Both the position numbers and the translations under genes were made by a program. From positions 1,860,001 through 1,924,000 of the forward strand of contig NZ_MTQN01000012.1 of assembly GCF_001984195.1 (NCBI RefSeq): DNA of 64,000 nucleotides, given 5' to 3'. Source of the stretch: Kribbella sp. ALI-6-A. GTDB taxonomy: Bacteria > Actinomycetota > Actinomycetes > Propionibacteriales > Kribbellaceae. Under the pieces are notes generated by a model that saw nothing but the letters and a program-made list of their open reading frames with translations, was not told the origin of the DNA and ran no database searches. Of this stretch, positions 41,257 to 48,919 are shown piece after piece; within the stretch, counting starts at the first letter, position 1, and every line of letters begins with the position of its first letter.

Positions 41257-44127
41257 TCAGACAACTGGGGGTGGAAAGAGGAACGACGGCACTTGCCGGT
41301 GAAAGCCCAGGCGCAACAGGCCGTAGCCGATGCCGGCCAGTCCGTTCAGCAGACCGGACGACGCAACGGATCCGGGCGTCCCGCAGCGTGGGCCGTGGTG
41401 CGCCAGCGCGGTCAGGACCATGCCCGCGCGGCGCCGTCGAACCACTTCCGCCGCCGGGTACTGGTCGACCAGCCACAGCAGGGGCTCGAGAGCGCCGAGC
41501 TCGCCGTGGCACAGGCTGAGATCGTCCAGCAGTGGGCGGTGCCGGGTGATCGTGAGGTACTCGTCCACGTCGATCGGTTGGCCGGCCGACCACCGGGCGA
41601 GAATCGTTCCGGCGTGCCCCGAGCACCATCCGGGCGATGGCGTGTCGCTGCCGAGGCGGGCGGCGACGAGCGCGGCTTCGCGATGCCGCGGGTCAGCGGA
41701 GCGATAGCGGCCGAGCGCCCAGGCGATGCCCAGGTGGCCACGGGCGAACCCGAGTCCGTCTGCCGAGTCGGCACCGCGCGACGCCGACTGCTCGACCAAC
41801 GACGCCAGCTGATCGGCGTACTGGACGGCGAGCGAAGCAGCGGTGTGAACCCCTTCGATCGCCTGCATCGCGGCGAGACCGCCCGCGGCGCCGTCGACGA
41901 AGGTCGGAAACCCCGAGTCGGGCTCGACCTGCCCGCACAGCTCCAGTACGTCGGCCAGCCAGGCGGCGGGCGCCGGGTCGTCCAGCAGCCCGGCCAGCCG
42001 GTGCAGGCCGTACGCGATGCCGCCGAGCCCGTGCATCCCTACGCCGATCGCCTGTACCGCGGCCGGATCGGTGCGCAGCGACTCCAGCAGAGACGGGACG
42101 GGCTGGATCGCGTCCCACGCCAGTTCGCCGTACTTGGACGCACCGGTGAGCTGTCCCACCTGGGCGAGGAACATGGCGGTTCCCAGGTATCCGCTGGTCA
42201 GCCCCGCGCCCATCGGAAGCACGGCCCAGTGGTGGTCGTCGAGCAGTTCGAGACCGAGCCAGTTCACGTGTCCGCCGCGATCGCCGACGGCCTGGGCGAC
42301 GATCTCGTCGGCGATGTCGGTCGCCGAGGCGAGCAGCTGTTCGGGATCTGCTTCGGTCGTGCCGAGACCCGGTCGCGACGGCCTGGCGGTGTGCACGACC
42401 GGCCCCGGCCGAGTCGCCAGCGAGGCCGAGATGATCCAGAGCTGACGGTGCTGGTCGACCTCGTTGAGGGCCGCGATCTTGGCCCGGACCCGGTCCAGAC
42501 CACTCTCGCTGAGCATCCCAGGGATCCGCGTGCCGTCCGCTGCCCAGACATCCGTGCCGCCGGGGCGGGTGACGAACAGCGGTACGTCGCCCGCACGGAG
42601 ATCGCCGAGCTCGTGCGGGACCAGTCGCCGGGTCGTGGGGTCGGTCTCCCACAGCAGCTCGAGCCAGGCCTCGCGGTTGTCGGCCGTGCGCAGCGCGTTC
42701 GGGTGGGTGGCCTCGTCCAGCAGGCTGGTGTAGACGCGGGTCGGGCGTGCGACGTACCGGACCTCGTCGTCGGCGCAGCGCTCGATCGGGCCACCGGGTC
42801 CGAGGAGTTCGTCGCGGTGCCGGACGATGGTGGTGTAGGCCAGCCGGAATCCGATCGCGATGCCGAGCTCGTGGTCGCGGGGTTCGGCCGCGCCGCCGTC
42901 GAGGTACGGACGGTTCCGGCCGCCGCGGGTCCGGGCCCTTCGCCGGACGAGTCGCATCGTGTCCAGTCCGGCGTCGGCCCAGTCGACGACACTGTGTGGT
43001 GCGAGAGCGTCCGCGTCACCGCCCAGCCCGGACAGATCCGCGACGCCGTGCTCGCCGGTCAGCAGCAGTGGCAGCAGCGCGGTGCGGTAGACGGAGTCGC
43101 GCAGCGCCGCGTGGGCCGGGTCGATGCCGGTCGCGGTCTGGACCGTCGAGTTCGGGTGGAACAGCGTCTCCACGTCGACGAGCACCGGTTGGTCGCCCGC
43201 GGCGATCAGGTTCTCGTAGTGCATGTCGGTGCCGTCGAGCACATAGAGCAGAGCCAGTAGGGCGCCCTGCCGCTGATAGAACCGGCTCACGCCGGCGAGG
43301 TCGGTGCACGGGTGGTGGTCGATGTGTTCGAGCCAGCCGTAACCGCTCCGGGCGACGACCCGGACCACCCTGATCGCCAGGCCGGTCCGGTCGTTCATCC
43401 ACTGCACCAGGTCGTTGAAGTGGACGTGCAGGTCGAGGGGGCGCGGTTTGTAGACGATTCGCCGGTTGCCGGCGAAGGTCAGGATCGCGGTGCAGCGGCC
43501 GCCGTGGTGGAGGTCGCCGCCGGGCTCGACACCGGTCAGTGGCCCGGGGTCCTGGCCACCGAGCAGGTCGGCGACCAGGAGCTCACGATCCTCGGCGAGG
43601 CGGGCCAGTAGCTCGAGGTGGCCCTCGACGCTCTGTCGGCACGCCTCGCCCAGGACCCGGGCCAATACCGGGTACGCGGCCAGGAAACCCGCCAGCTCGC
43701 TCCCTCCTACGAGCCGGTGGGTGAAGTCGGTGAAACGTTCGGCCGGGGTGGCGCCGGCCAGGTCCCCGCGTTGGCGGGCGGTGTTGAGTTCGAGTACCAG
43801 AGTGCGGGCCGAGAGCTTGACCAGGCGCAGGCCCAAGCGGTGCAGGAACTGTTCGGTGACCGGGCCGGTGTGGCCGGCGGCGGTCAGGTCTTCGCGGGCT
43901 GTCTGGAGCAGGGGGCGAAGGCAACGGACCACGGTCTGTTGCCAGTCGCCGTTCGCCGGTTCCTGGACAGACTGCGCTGCGGTGCTGCCGTCAAGGCTGC
44001 GCTCCACGTACGCCGCCCAGCCCGGCATCGGTGACGCCGGCTCGTGCGGAGCCAACCCCGCTGACCACCAGGCTTTCGGCTGGTCGGTCGGGGGCGCCGC
44101 GGCGGTCGCTGAGTCGAGCACGCGCAC
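41257..44127 (-). CDS. lanM: Class II lanthipeptide synthetase (LanM)
   Basis: This 956-residue bifunctional enzyme dehydrates Ser/Thr and adds Cys thiols to form lanthionines. The N-terminal DUF4135 dehydratase domain (about 100-560) shows YKPRPLDLHVHFND, the active motif LDGTDMHYENLIA and VDVETLFHP. The C-terminal LanC-like cyclase (about 600-950) has all zinc ligands: Cys835 in GWCSGH, and Cys873 and His874 in LCHGELG. Both halves therefore look active. It starts at GTG 44127 without a clear ribosome binding site. It is followed by the small peptide and the LAL regulator; no LanT exporter/protease or immunity genes were found within the window. Confidence 0.93.
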   Translation of the reverse strand: MRVLDSATAAAPPTDQPKAWWSAGLAPHEPASPMPGWAAYVERSLDGSTAAQSVQEPANGDWQQTVVRCLRPLLQTAREDLTAAGHTGPVTEQFLHRLGLRLVKLSARTLVLELNTARQRGDLAGATPAERFTDFTHRLVGGSELAGFLAAYPVLARVLGEACRQSVEGHLELLARLAEDRELLVADLLGGQDPGPLTGVEPGGDLHHGGRCTAILTFAGNRRIVYKPRPLDLHVHFNDLVQWMNDRTGLAIRVVRVVARSGYGWLEHIDHHPCTDLAGVSRFYQRQGALLALLYVLDGTDMHYENLIAAGDQPVLVDVETLFHPNSTVQTATGIDPAHAALRDSVYRTALLPLLLTGEHGVADLSGLGGDADALAPHSVVDWADAGLDTMRLVRRRARTRGGRNRPYLDGGAAEPRDHELGIAIGFRLAYTTIVRHRDELLGPGGPIERCADDEVRYVARPTRVYTSLLDEATHPNALRTADNREAWLELLWETDPTTRRLVPHELGDLRAGDVPLFVTRPGGTDVWAADGTRIPGMLSESGLDRVRAKIAALNEVDQHRQLWIISASLATRPGPVVHTARPSRPGLGTTEADPEQLLASATDIADEIVAQAVGDRGGHVNWLGLELLDDHHWAVLPMGAGLTSGYLGTAMFLAQVGQLTGASKYGELAWDAIQPVPSLLESLRTDPAAVQAIGVGMHGLGGIAYGLHRLAGLLDDPAPAAWLADVLELCGQVEPDSGFPTFVDGAAGGLAAMQAIEGVHTAASLAVQYADQLASLVEQSASRGADSADGLGFARGHLGIAWALGRYRSADPRHREAALVAARLGSDTPSPGWCSGHAGTILARWSAGQPIDVDEYLTITRHRPLLDDLSLCHGELGALEPLLWLVDQYPAAEVVRRRRAGMVLTALAHHGPRCGTPGSVASSGLLNGLAGIGYGLLRLGFHRQVPSFLFPPPVV

Positions 44128-44154
44128 AGCGTCGCAGTCGGCGGGCGAGAAGAC

Positions 44155-44173
44155 ATGGGTATCGATCCCCCAT
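44155..44173. promoter_or_regulatory. Palindromic element near lanM start
   Basis: ATGGG and CCCAT face each other around a GTATCGATCC-type centre, 28 bases before lanM. The right half, GATCCCCCAT, is identical to the right half of the palindrome beside the divergent LLM gene. It probably marks a common regulator, perhaps the LAL protein. Confidence 0.5.
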
Positions 44174-44180
44174 ATTTCCG

Positions 44181-44219
44181 CAAGCGTTCGCTTCGGCCTA
44201 CGTGTCCGACAAACGCTTG
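44181..44219. repeat. 8-bp inverted repeat in lanM promoter region
   Basis: CAAGCGTT and AACGCTTG are perfect arms separated by 23 bases, in the AT-richer part of the intergenic region. It could be a second operator or a structured leader. Confidence 0.45.
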
Positions 44220-44487
44220 TTTTGCTGCTGTCCGCGGGACGATGACTGGGGGTTGACCGCCCCGCGGCAGCAGCGCCTGTTCCGGCCGGCCTCTGGTGGA
44301 AGGCTTTCCCGGATCAGGAACTCAGGTGGAACAGGTGACCGTCCCCGGCCCCCCGCTGGTCGTTGTCCTCGTGGCCGGCCTCCCGCTGTCGGTGGATCTG
44401 CTGGAACGCCGAGAACGATGCCCGCCCGGCCGCGGGCCGGACAAGTGCCGTGGGCCCCCATCTTTGGGAGCGGGGCACCGGCCGGGA

Positions 44488-44510
44488 ACATGGGGGCGGA
44501 TCCCCCATGT
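44488..44510. promoter_or_regulatory. Perfect 23-base palindrome near LLM gene start
   Basis: ACATGGGGG and CCCCCATGT are exact 9-base arms around CGGAT, 31 bases before the proposed GTG at 44542. It shares GATCCCCCAT with the lanM-side element, supporting co-regulation. Confidence 0.65.
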
Positions 44511-44541
44511 GGGTCCGGCCTCCAGGTGTCACCGTGAACGG

Positions 44542-45609
44542 GTGTACAGCGCAGCTCCCGGCCTTCCGGTCTCAGCCCACTCGGTGCTCGACGTCGTGCC
44601 GCAGCCGGCCGGGCAGTCCGCCGCCGCCGCGTTGCGGGAGACGGTCGAGGTCGCGCAGACCGCCGACGACCTGGGCTTCCGCCGGTTCTGGGTGGCCGAG
44701 CACCACGGGGTCCGCGGGGTCGGCAGTGCGACGCCGGCCGTGCTGGCCGCCGTACTGGGCGCCCGGACCGATCGGATCCGGCTGGGCTCGGGGGGAGTGC
44801 TGCTGGGCAACCACAAGCCGCTGCTGATCGCCGAGCAGTTCGCCGCGCTCGCCGCGGCGTACCCGAGCAGGATCGATCTCGGGGTCAGCGAAGGCAGTGT
44901 CTCGGCTCCTTGTACCGCGGCCGCTCTCGGCTGGTCCGGTGACGCGCGGGAGGCCTTTCCGCAGCGGCTGGACGAGCTGTGCCGGTTCCTGCGTGACGGT
45001 CTGCCCGGACGGACGCCGGTCGGCGACGTCCGCCTCACGCTGGCCGGGCTGCCGCCGCCCGTGTTCGTACTGGCGAACCGGCCGGCCACGGCGCAGCTGG
45101 CCGCGGTACGAGGGCTGCCGGTGTTCCTGACCGCGTCGGAGGCCACGGTGGCCGCCGCGGCGGCGTACCTGGACACGTTCGAGCCGACCGGTCCCACCGG
45201 CAAGCCGTACCTGGGGGTGTCGGTCGGAGTGGTTGCCGCCGACACCGATCAGGAGGCGCTCAACCGGCTTGCGGAGTACGTCCGGGTGAAGCACCGGCTG
45301 GCCAGTGCCTCGCCGCGAGCGACTCCGGCCGAGTTGCTCGAGCTGCTGGAGCCGCCGATCACCGGACGCGAGCGCGGCCGGGCCGAGCGGCTGCTGGGCG
45401 ACCCGGGGCACATCGTCGGCTCCCGCTCGACGGTCGCCTCCGGACTGGCCAAGCTGGCCGCCGGGACGGGCGCGGCGGAGATCATGCTCGCCCCCCTCGC
45501 GTACGACGGCCTGGTGCGCTCGTCGATCCTCCGCACCGTCGCGGCGGCCCTGACCCGGGCCATTCGCACGGTGCCGCGCTCGGCACCGCACTTCGTCGCG
45601 ACTGCCTAA
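44542..45609 (+). CDS. LLM-class monooxygenase, MsnO8-like
   Basis: This 355-residue luciferase-like flavin monooxygenase probably starts at GTG 44542; the longer open frame runs through the palindromic control region and is unlikely. The opening LPVSAHSVLDVVPQP, RFWVAEHHGV and LGSGGVLLGNHKPL are typical for the MsnO8-like subgroup, and the C-terminal part has DPGHIVGS and IMLAPLAYD. Luciferase-like enzymes can oxidise natural products: GarO of the actagardine cluster oxidises a lanthionine sulfur. Its divergent placement from lanM with a shared palindrome makes a tailoring role attractive but unproven. Confidence 0.82.
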   Translation: MYSAAPGLPVSAHSVLDVVPQPAGQSAAAALRETVEVAQTADDLGFRRFWVAEHHGVRGVGSATPAVLAAVLGARTDRIRLGSGGVLLGNHKPLLIAEQFAALAAAYPSRIDLGVSEGSVSAPCTAAALGWSGDAREAFPQRLDELCRFLRDGLPGRTPVGDVRLTLAGLPPPVFVLANRPATAQLAAVRGLPVFLTASEATVAAAAAYLDTFEPTGPTGKPYLGVSVGVVAADTDQEALNRLAEYVRVKHRLASASPRATPAELLELLEPPITGRERGRAERLLGDPGHIVGSRSTVASGLAKLAAGTGAAEIMLAPLAYDGLVRSSILRTVAAALTRAIRTVPRSAPHFVATA

Positions 45610-45648
45610 AGTGGGTACTGCCCCCACCACCATGGAAAGGCAGAACTG

Positions 45649-47109
45649 ATGTCGCGCGAGCAGGAAGTCGTCCAGGCATGTCCCACCGAGCTGTTCATCG
45701 GAGGTAAGTGGCGATCGGCCGACGGCGGTAGAACGCTCGCGGTCGAGGACCCGTCCACCGGGACGACGCTCTGCGACGTCGCCGACGCCAGTCCCGCCGA
45801 CGGCGTCGCCGCGCTCGACGCGGCTGTGGCCGCCCAGGCCGAGTGGGCCGCCACCGCACCCCGCGAGCGTGGCGAGATCCTGCGCCGGACCTACGAGCTG
45901 ATGACCCAGCGGGCCGACGAGCTGGCGCTGCTGATGACGCTCGAGATGGGCAAGCCGGTCGCGGAGTCCAAGGGCGAGATCGCGTACGCCGCCGAGTTCT
46001 TTCGCTGGTTCGCCGAAGAGGCGGTCCGGATCGACGGCGGCTACCAGGTCGCGCCGAACGGGCAGGGCCGGTTCCTGGTGATGCGCCAGCCGGTCGGTCC
46101 GTGTCTGCTGATCACGCCGTGGAACTTCCCGGCCGCGATGGGCGCCCGCAAGATCGGCCCGGCGGTCGCGGCCGGCTGCACGATGGTGATCAAGCCCGCC
46201 GCCCAGACCCCGCTGTCGATGCTGAAGCTGGCCGAGCTGATGACCGAGGCCGGGCTGCCCGCGGGCGTGCTCAACGTGATCACGACCAGCGACTCCGGCG
46301 GCGTGATGGAGCCGCTGATCCGCGACCCGCGGACCCGCAAGCTGTCGTTCACCGGTTCCACGCCGGTCGGCCGGTCGCTGATCGAGCAGTCCGCCGAGCA
46401 GGTGCTGCGGACCAGCATGGAGCTCGGTGGCAACGCGCCGTTCCTGGTCTTCTCCGACGCCGATCTGGACCAGGCGGTCGAGGGCGCGATGCTGGCCAAG
46501 ATGCGCAACGGCGGCGAGGCCTGTACGGCGGCCAACCGGATCTACGTGCACTCCTCGGTGCTCGAGGACTTCGCGGCCAAGCTCACCGAGAAGATGTCCG
46601 CGCTGAAGGTCGGCCGCGGCACCGAGGACGGCGTCCAGGTCGGTCCGCTGATCGACGGCAAGCAGCGGGACAAGGTCAAGGACCTGGTCGACGACGCGGT
46701 CCAGCAGGGCGCGCGCGTGCTGACCGGCGCGGAAGTTGCCGAGGGCAAGGGATACTTCTACCCGCCGACCGTGCTCACCGACGTGCCGAAGAGTGCCCGG
46801 CTGCAGAAGGAGGAGATCTTCGGCCCGGTCGCCCCGCTGACCGCGTTCGACACCGAGGACGAGGCGGTCGCGATGGCCAACGACACCGAGTTCGGCCTGG
46901 TCTCGTACCTGTTCACGCGCGATCTGGCCCGCGCGCTGCGGGTCTCGGAGAAGCTCGAGACCGGCATGATCGGCCTCAACCAGGGCATCGTCTCCAACCC
47001 CGCGGCCCCGTTCGGCGGCGTCAAGCAGTCCGGCCTCGGCCGCGAGGGCGGCAGCGTCGGCATCGACGAGTACCTCGAGGTCAAGTACGTCGCGGTGAAC
47101 CTGGACTGA
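45649..47109 (+). CDS. gabD: NAD(P)-dependent succinate-semialdehyde dehydrogenase family
   Basis: This 486-residue aldehyde dehydrogenase starts at ATG 45649 (AAAGG upstream). Residues TPWNFPAAM, the cofactor loop FTGSTPVGR, Glu258 in MELGGN and the nucleophile Cys292 in GGEACTAANR are complete. The overall sequence is of the GabD type (succinate semialdehyde to succinate). The hydroxyproline pathway at 8-13 kb needs a 2-oxoglutarate-semialdehyde dehydrogenase, a close relative, but 32 kb separates them, so a link is only a possibility. Confidence 0.9.
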   Translation: MSREQEVVQACPTELFIGGKWRSADGGRTLAVEDPSTGTTLCDVADASPADGVAALDAAVAAQAEWAATAPRERGEILRRTYELMTQRADELALLMTLEMGKPVAESKGEIAYAAEFFRWFAEEAVRIDGGYQVAPNGQGRFLVMRQPVGPCLLITPWNFPAAMGARKIGPAVAAGCTMVIKPAAQTPLSMLKLAELMTEAGLPAGVLNVITTSDSGGVMEPLIRDPRTRKLSFTGSTPVGRSLIEQSAEQVLRTSMELGGNAPFLVFSDADLDQAVEGAMLAKMRNGGEACTAANRIYVHSSVLEDFAAKLTEKMSALKVGRGTEDGVQVGPLIDGKQRDKVKDLVDDAVQQGARVLTGAEVAEGKGYFYPPTVLTDVPKSARLQKEEIFGPVAPLTAFDTEDEAVAMANDTEFGLVSYLFTRDLARALRVSEKLETGMIGLNQGIVSNPAAPFGGVKQSGLGREGGSVGIDEYLEVKYVAVNLD

Positions 47110-47113
47110 TTCA

Positions 47114-47277
47114 GGGGAGGTCTCGTGCTTCCACGCCTACTGCGCGGCACTCGGCACGGCACCTCGCTGCACGGGAGCCAAGCTCACGATGCTTCGCATC
47201 GCCACGCTCGTCTCCCGCACAGCGAGCTACCGCACCGAGCACCTGCTCGCTACGGCGTGGAAACACGAGACCTCCCC
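47114..47277. repeat. Giant imperfect palindrome filling a convergent gap
   Basis: The outer 24-base arms match at 23 of 24 positions (GGGGAGGTCTCGTG..., complementary end at 47254-47277). Inside, CTCGGCACGGCACCTCG-type sequence pairs imperfectly with CTCCCGCACAGCGAG and CCGCACCGAG. The tip is GATGC-TTC-GCATC. The whole 164 bases fold back on themselves between the stops of gabD and the next gene. It may be a bidirectional terminator or a non-autonomous palindromic element. Confidence 0.85.
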
Positions 47278-48500
47278 TACTCGATCAGCCACTGCTTGAT
47301 CGTCTCCTCGTCGGGGCGCGGCGAGGTGCCGATCGCGTGCGGGACGAAGCGGGCGTAGTAGTCGGTGATCGGGCCGTCGGACTCGCGGACCATCATCCCG
47401 GCCGCGGCGCCGTCGACGATCCAGCTGCCGATCACCGCCTGGTTGCCCTCGTACGACGGCAGCGGGCTCCACTCCTGGTAGACCATCGTCTCGGTCTCGT
47501 ACGGGCCCTCGTGCACGTGGTCGTCCGCGCCGATCGTGTGGATCCGGATGTTGCTGCCCTCGCGCCCGTGCAGCGGCTTGGCCACCCACTCCAGCAGGTC
47601 GCCGGGGTTGTCGAAGTACGCCGGCAGCAGGTTCGGGTGGTCGGGGTAGAGCTCCCACAGCACCGGCAGGATCGCCTTGGTGGACAGCATCGTCTTCCAG
47701 ATCGGCTCGATCCACTGCACCGGCTCGCGCTCGACGCCGGCCAGGATGTAGCGCCCGAACTCGTCGTCGAGCATGTCCTCCCACGGGTACAGCTTGAACG
47801 CCGTCCGGATCTTCCGCCCGCCCCAGTCGACGAACGCGCGCTGCGACGACTCCCAGCCCAGGTCCTCGATCTCGTGCCCGTACGTCGCCAGGCCGGCCAT
47901 CGCCGCGGTGTCGCGCAGATACGCGACCGTCATCGCCTCCTCGCCGGAGGTCTCCGCGCCGGAGTTGAAGAAGTGCGCCTCGTTGCCCGGGAAGCGCCCG
48001 GCGGCCAGCTGCTCGGCCCACCACTTGACCAGCCGGTCGTGCACCGAGTTCCACTGGTCGGCGTCGGGGAACACGTCCTCCAGCCAGTTCCACTGGATCA
48101 CCGCCGACTCCAGCAGTCCGGTCGGGGTGTCGCCGTTGATCTCCAGCATCTTCGGCTCGACGCCGTTCCAGACCAGGTCGAAGCGCGCGTACACCGACAG
48201 GTCGTCGCGCTTCAGCGACTCCTGCACCAGCGGCAGCGTGCCCGGCGCCAGCCCGAGCTGCGCGTCGCTGAACCGGTCACCGGCCGCCATCACCGCCGCG
48301 GCGTGCTTGCACATCGCGTACAACTCCTCGGTGACCGCCTCGAGGTGCAGCACCTCGTCCATGGTCACCTCGTACCAGGCGCTCTCGTTCCAGTACGGGC
48401 GCTCGGTGCCGTCGGGCATGTCGGTCATCGGGAAGACCAGACCCTGCTCGACGACCTTGTCCCGCCAGTCCGGCCGGGGCTTGATCGCGTGTCGCCACAT
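47277..48500 (-). CDS. Glutathionylspermidine synthase-like ATP-grasp protein (YgiC family)
   Basis: This 407-residue protein matches the synthetase domain of glutathionylspermidine synthase: an N-terminal RPDWRDKVVEQG, the EINGDTPTGLLES substrate segment, AKPLHGREGSNIRI phosphate-binding loop, and a C-terminal IGSWIVDGAAAGMMVRE with ligands for ATP-Mg. Stand-alone family members (YgiC, YjfC) lack the amidase domain and probably ligate peptide-like acids to amines. ATG 48500 overlaps the stop of the lipoprotein gene (TGATG), and that gene overlaps the APC permease gene. The exact substrate is unknown; actinobacteria generally lack glutathione. Confidence 0.88.
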   Translation of the reverse strand: MWRHAIKPRPDWRDKVVEQGLVFPMTDMPDGTERPYWNESAWYEVTMDEVLHLEAVTEELYAMCKHAAAVMAAGDRFSDAQLGLAPGTLPLVQESLKRDDLSVYARFDLVWNGVEPKMLEINGDTPTGLLESAVIQWNWLEDVFPDADQWNSVHDRLVKWWAEQLAAGRFPGNEAHFFNSGAETSGEEAMTVAYLRDTAAMAGLATYGHEIEDLGWESSQRAFVDWGGRKIRTAFKLYPWEDMLDDEFGRYILAGVEREPVQWIEPIWKTMLSTKAILPVLWELYPDHPNLLPAYFDNPGDLLEWVAKPLHGREGSNIRIHTIGADDHVHEGPYETETMVYQEWSPLPSYEGNQAVIGSWIVDGAAAGMMVRESDGPITDYYARFVPHAIGTSPRPDEETIKQWLIE

Positions 48501-48919
48501 CAGCCGCCAGAGCTCCCCTTGCCGGACTTGCCGAAGCCGCCCCGAGTGATGGTGCCGATGTCGCCTCCGCCCGGGTTCAGCCCGCCGCGCCTGACCGTCG
48601 GGCTCCCGCTGCCGGCCGTCCCGGTGCGGGGGATCGTATAGGTGCCGCTGCCGGCGGTGTACCGGCCTCCGATCGGCGGTACGAACGCGCCGCCCCGGGT
48701 GGCCATGTAGAACCAGAAGAACCCGGCGCCGGACCCGTTGTACTCCCGCTCGTCCTTGCAGTTGGCGTCGTCGGTGCGCTCCTCGGTCTGCGGGTCGACA
48801 CAGATCGCCGCGTAGTCCGGCTGGTCCTCGTCGTCGTTGGAGCACCCGGTCAGCGAGGCCGCGACCAGCGCGGTCAGGCCGAGCGTGATCCCCGCACTGC
48901 GCATCCGGCGGTCGCTCAT
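48500..48919 (-). CDS. Small lipoprotein, YgiB-like partner
   Basis: This 139-residue protein has a signal peptide (about 8-25) with a good lipobox, LTGC (Cys about 26). Further cysteines lie in AAICVD and DANCKDE, then an aromatic patch FFWFYM and a Gly/Thr-rich C-terminus with GSGSPTVRRGG and GGFGKSGKG. In Escherichia coli YgiB (DUF1190) is a surface protein encoded next to YgiC, and this gene occupies the same position. Homology is suggested by layout rather than clear sequence identity. It overlaps its neighbours on both sides. Confidence 0.75.
   Translation of the reverse strand: MSDRRMRSAGITLGLTALVAASLTGCSNDDEDQPDYAAICVDPQTEERTDDANCKDEREYNGSGAGFFWFYMATRGGAFVPPIGGRYTAGSGTYTIPRTGTAGSGSPTVRRGGLNPGGGDIGTITRGGFGKSGKGSSGG

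Larger units (their letters stand above)
44128..44541. other. 414-base divergent control region between lanM and LLM monooxygenase
   Basis: I find no credible gene in this region. It contains a palindrome ATGGG/CCCAT beside lanM (44155-44173), an 8-bp inverted repeat CAAGCGTT/AACGCTTG (44181-44219), a half-site CCCCCAT near 44455, and a perfect 23-base palindrome (44488-44510) beside the LLM gene. Base composition is locally AT-richer at 44165-44225, where the lanM promoter should be. Confidence 0.7.

Noticed and set aside
44198..44532. Small minus-strand open frames between lanM and the LLM gene as alternative lanthipeptide precursors
   Set aside because: They lack ribosome binding sites, are Arg/Pro/Gly-rich, and run through palindromic regulatory DNA. 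The peptide at 41017-41208 has a much better context.
45649..47109. Assignment as the missing hydroxyproline-pathway semialdehyde dehydrogenase
   Set aside because: The sequence looks GabD-like and lies over 30 kb from the operon, so no specific link can be supported.
45843..48641. 932-residue plus-strand open frame over gabD, the palindrome and the ligase gene
   Set aside because: It runs out of frame through gabD and antisense through the ligase. Composition is not protein-like.
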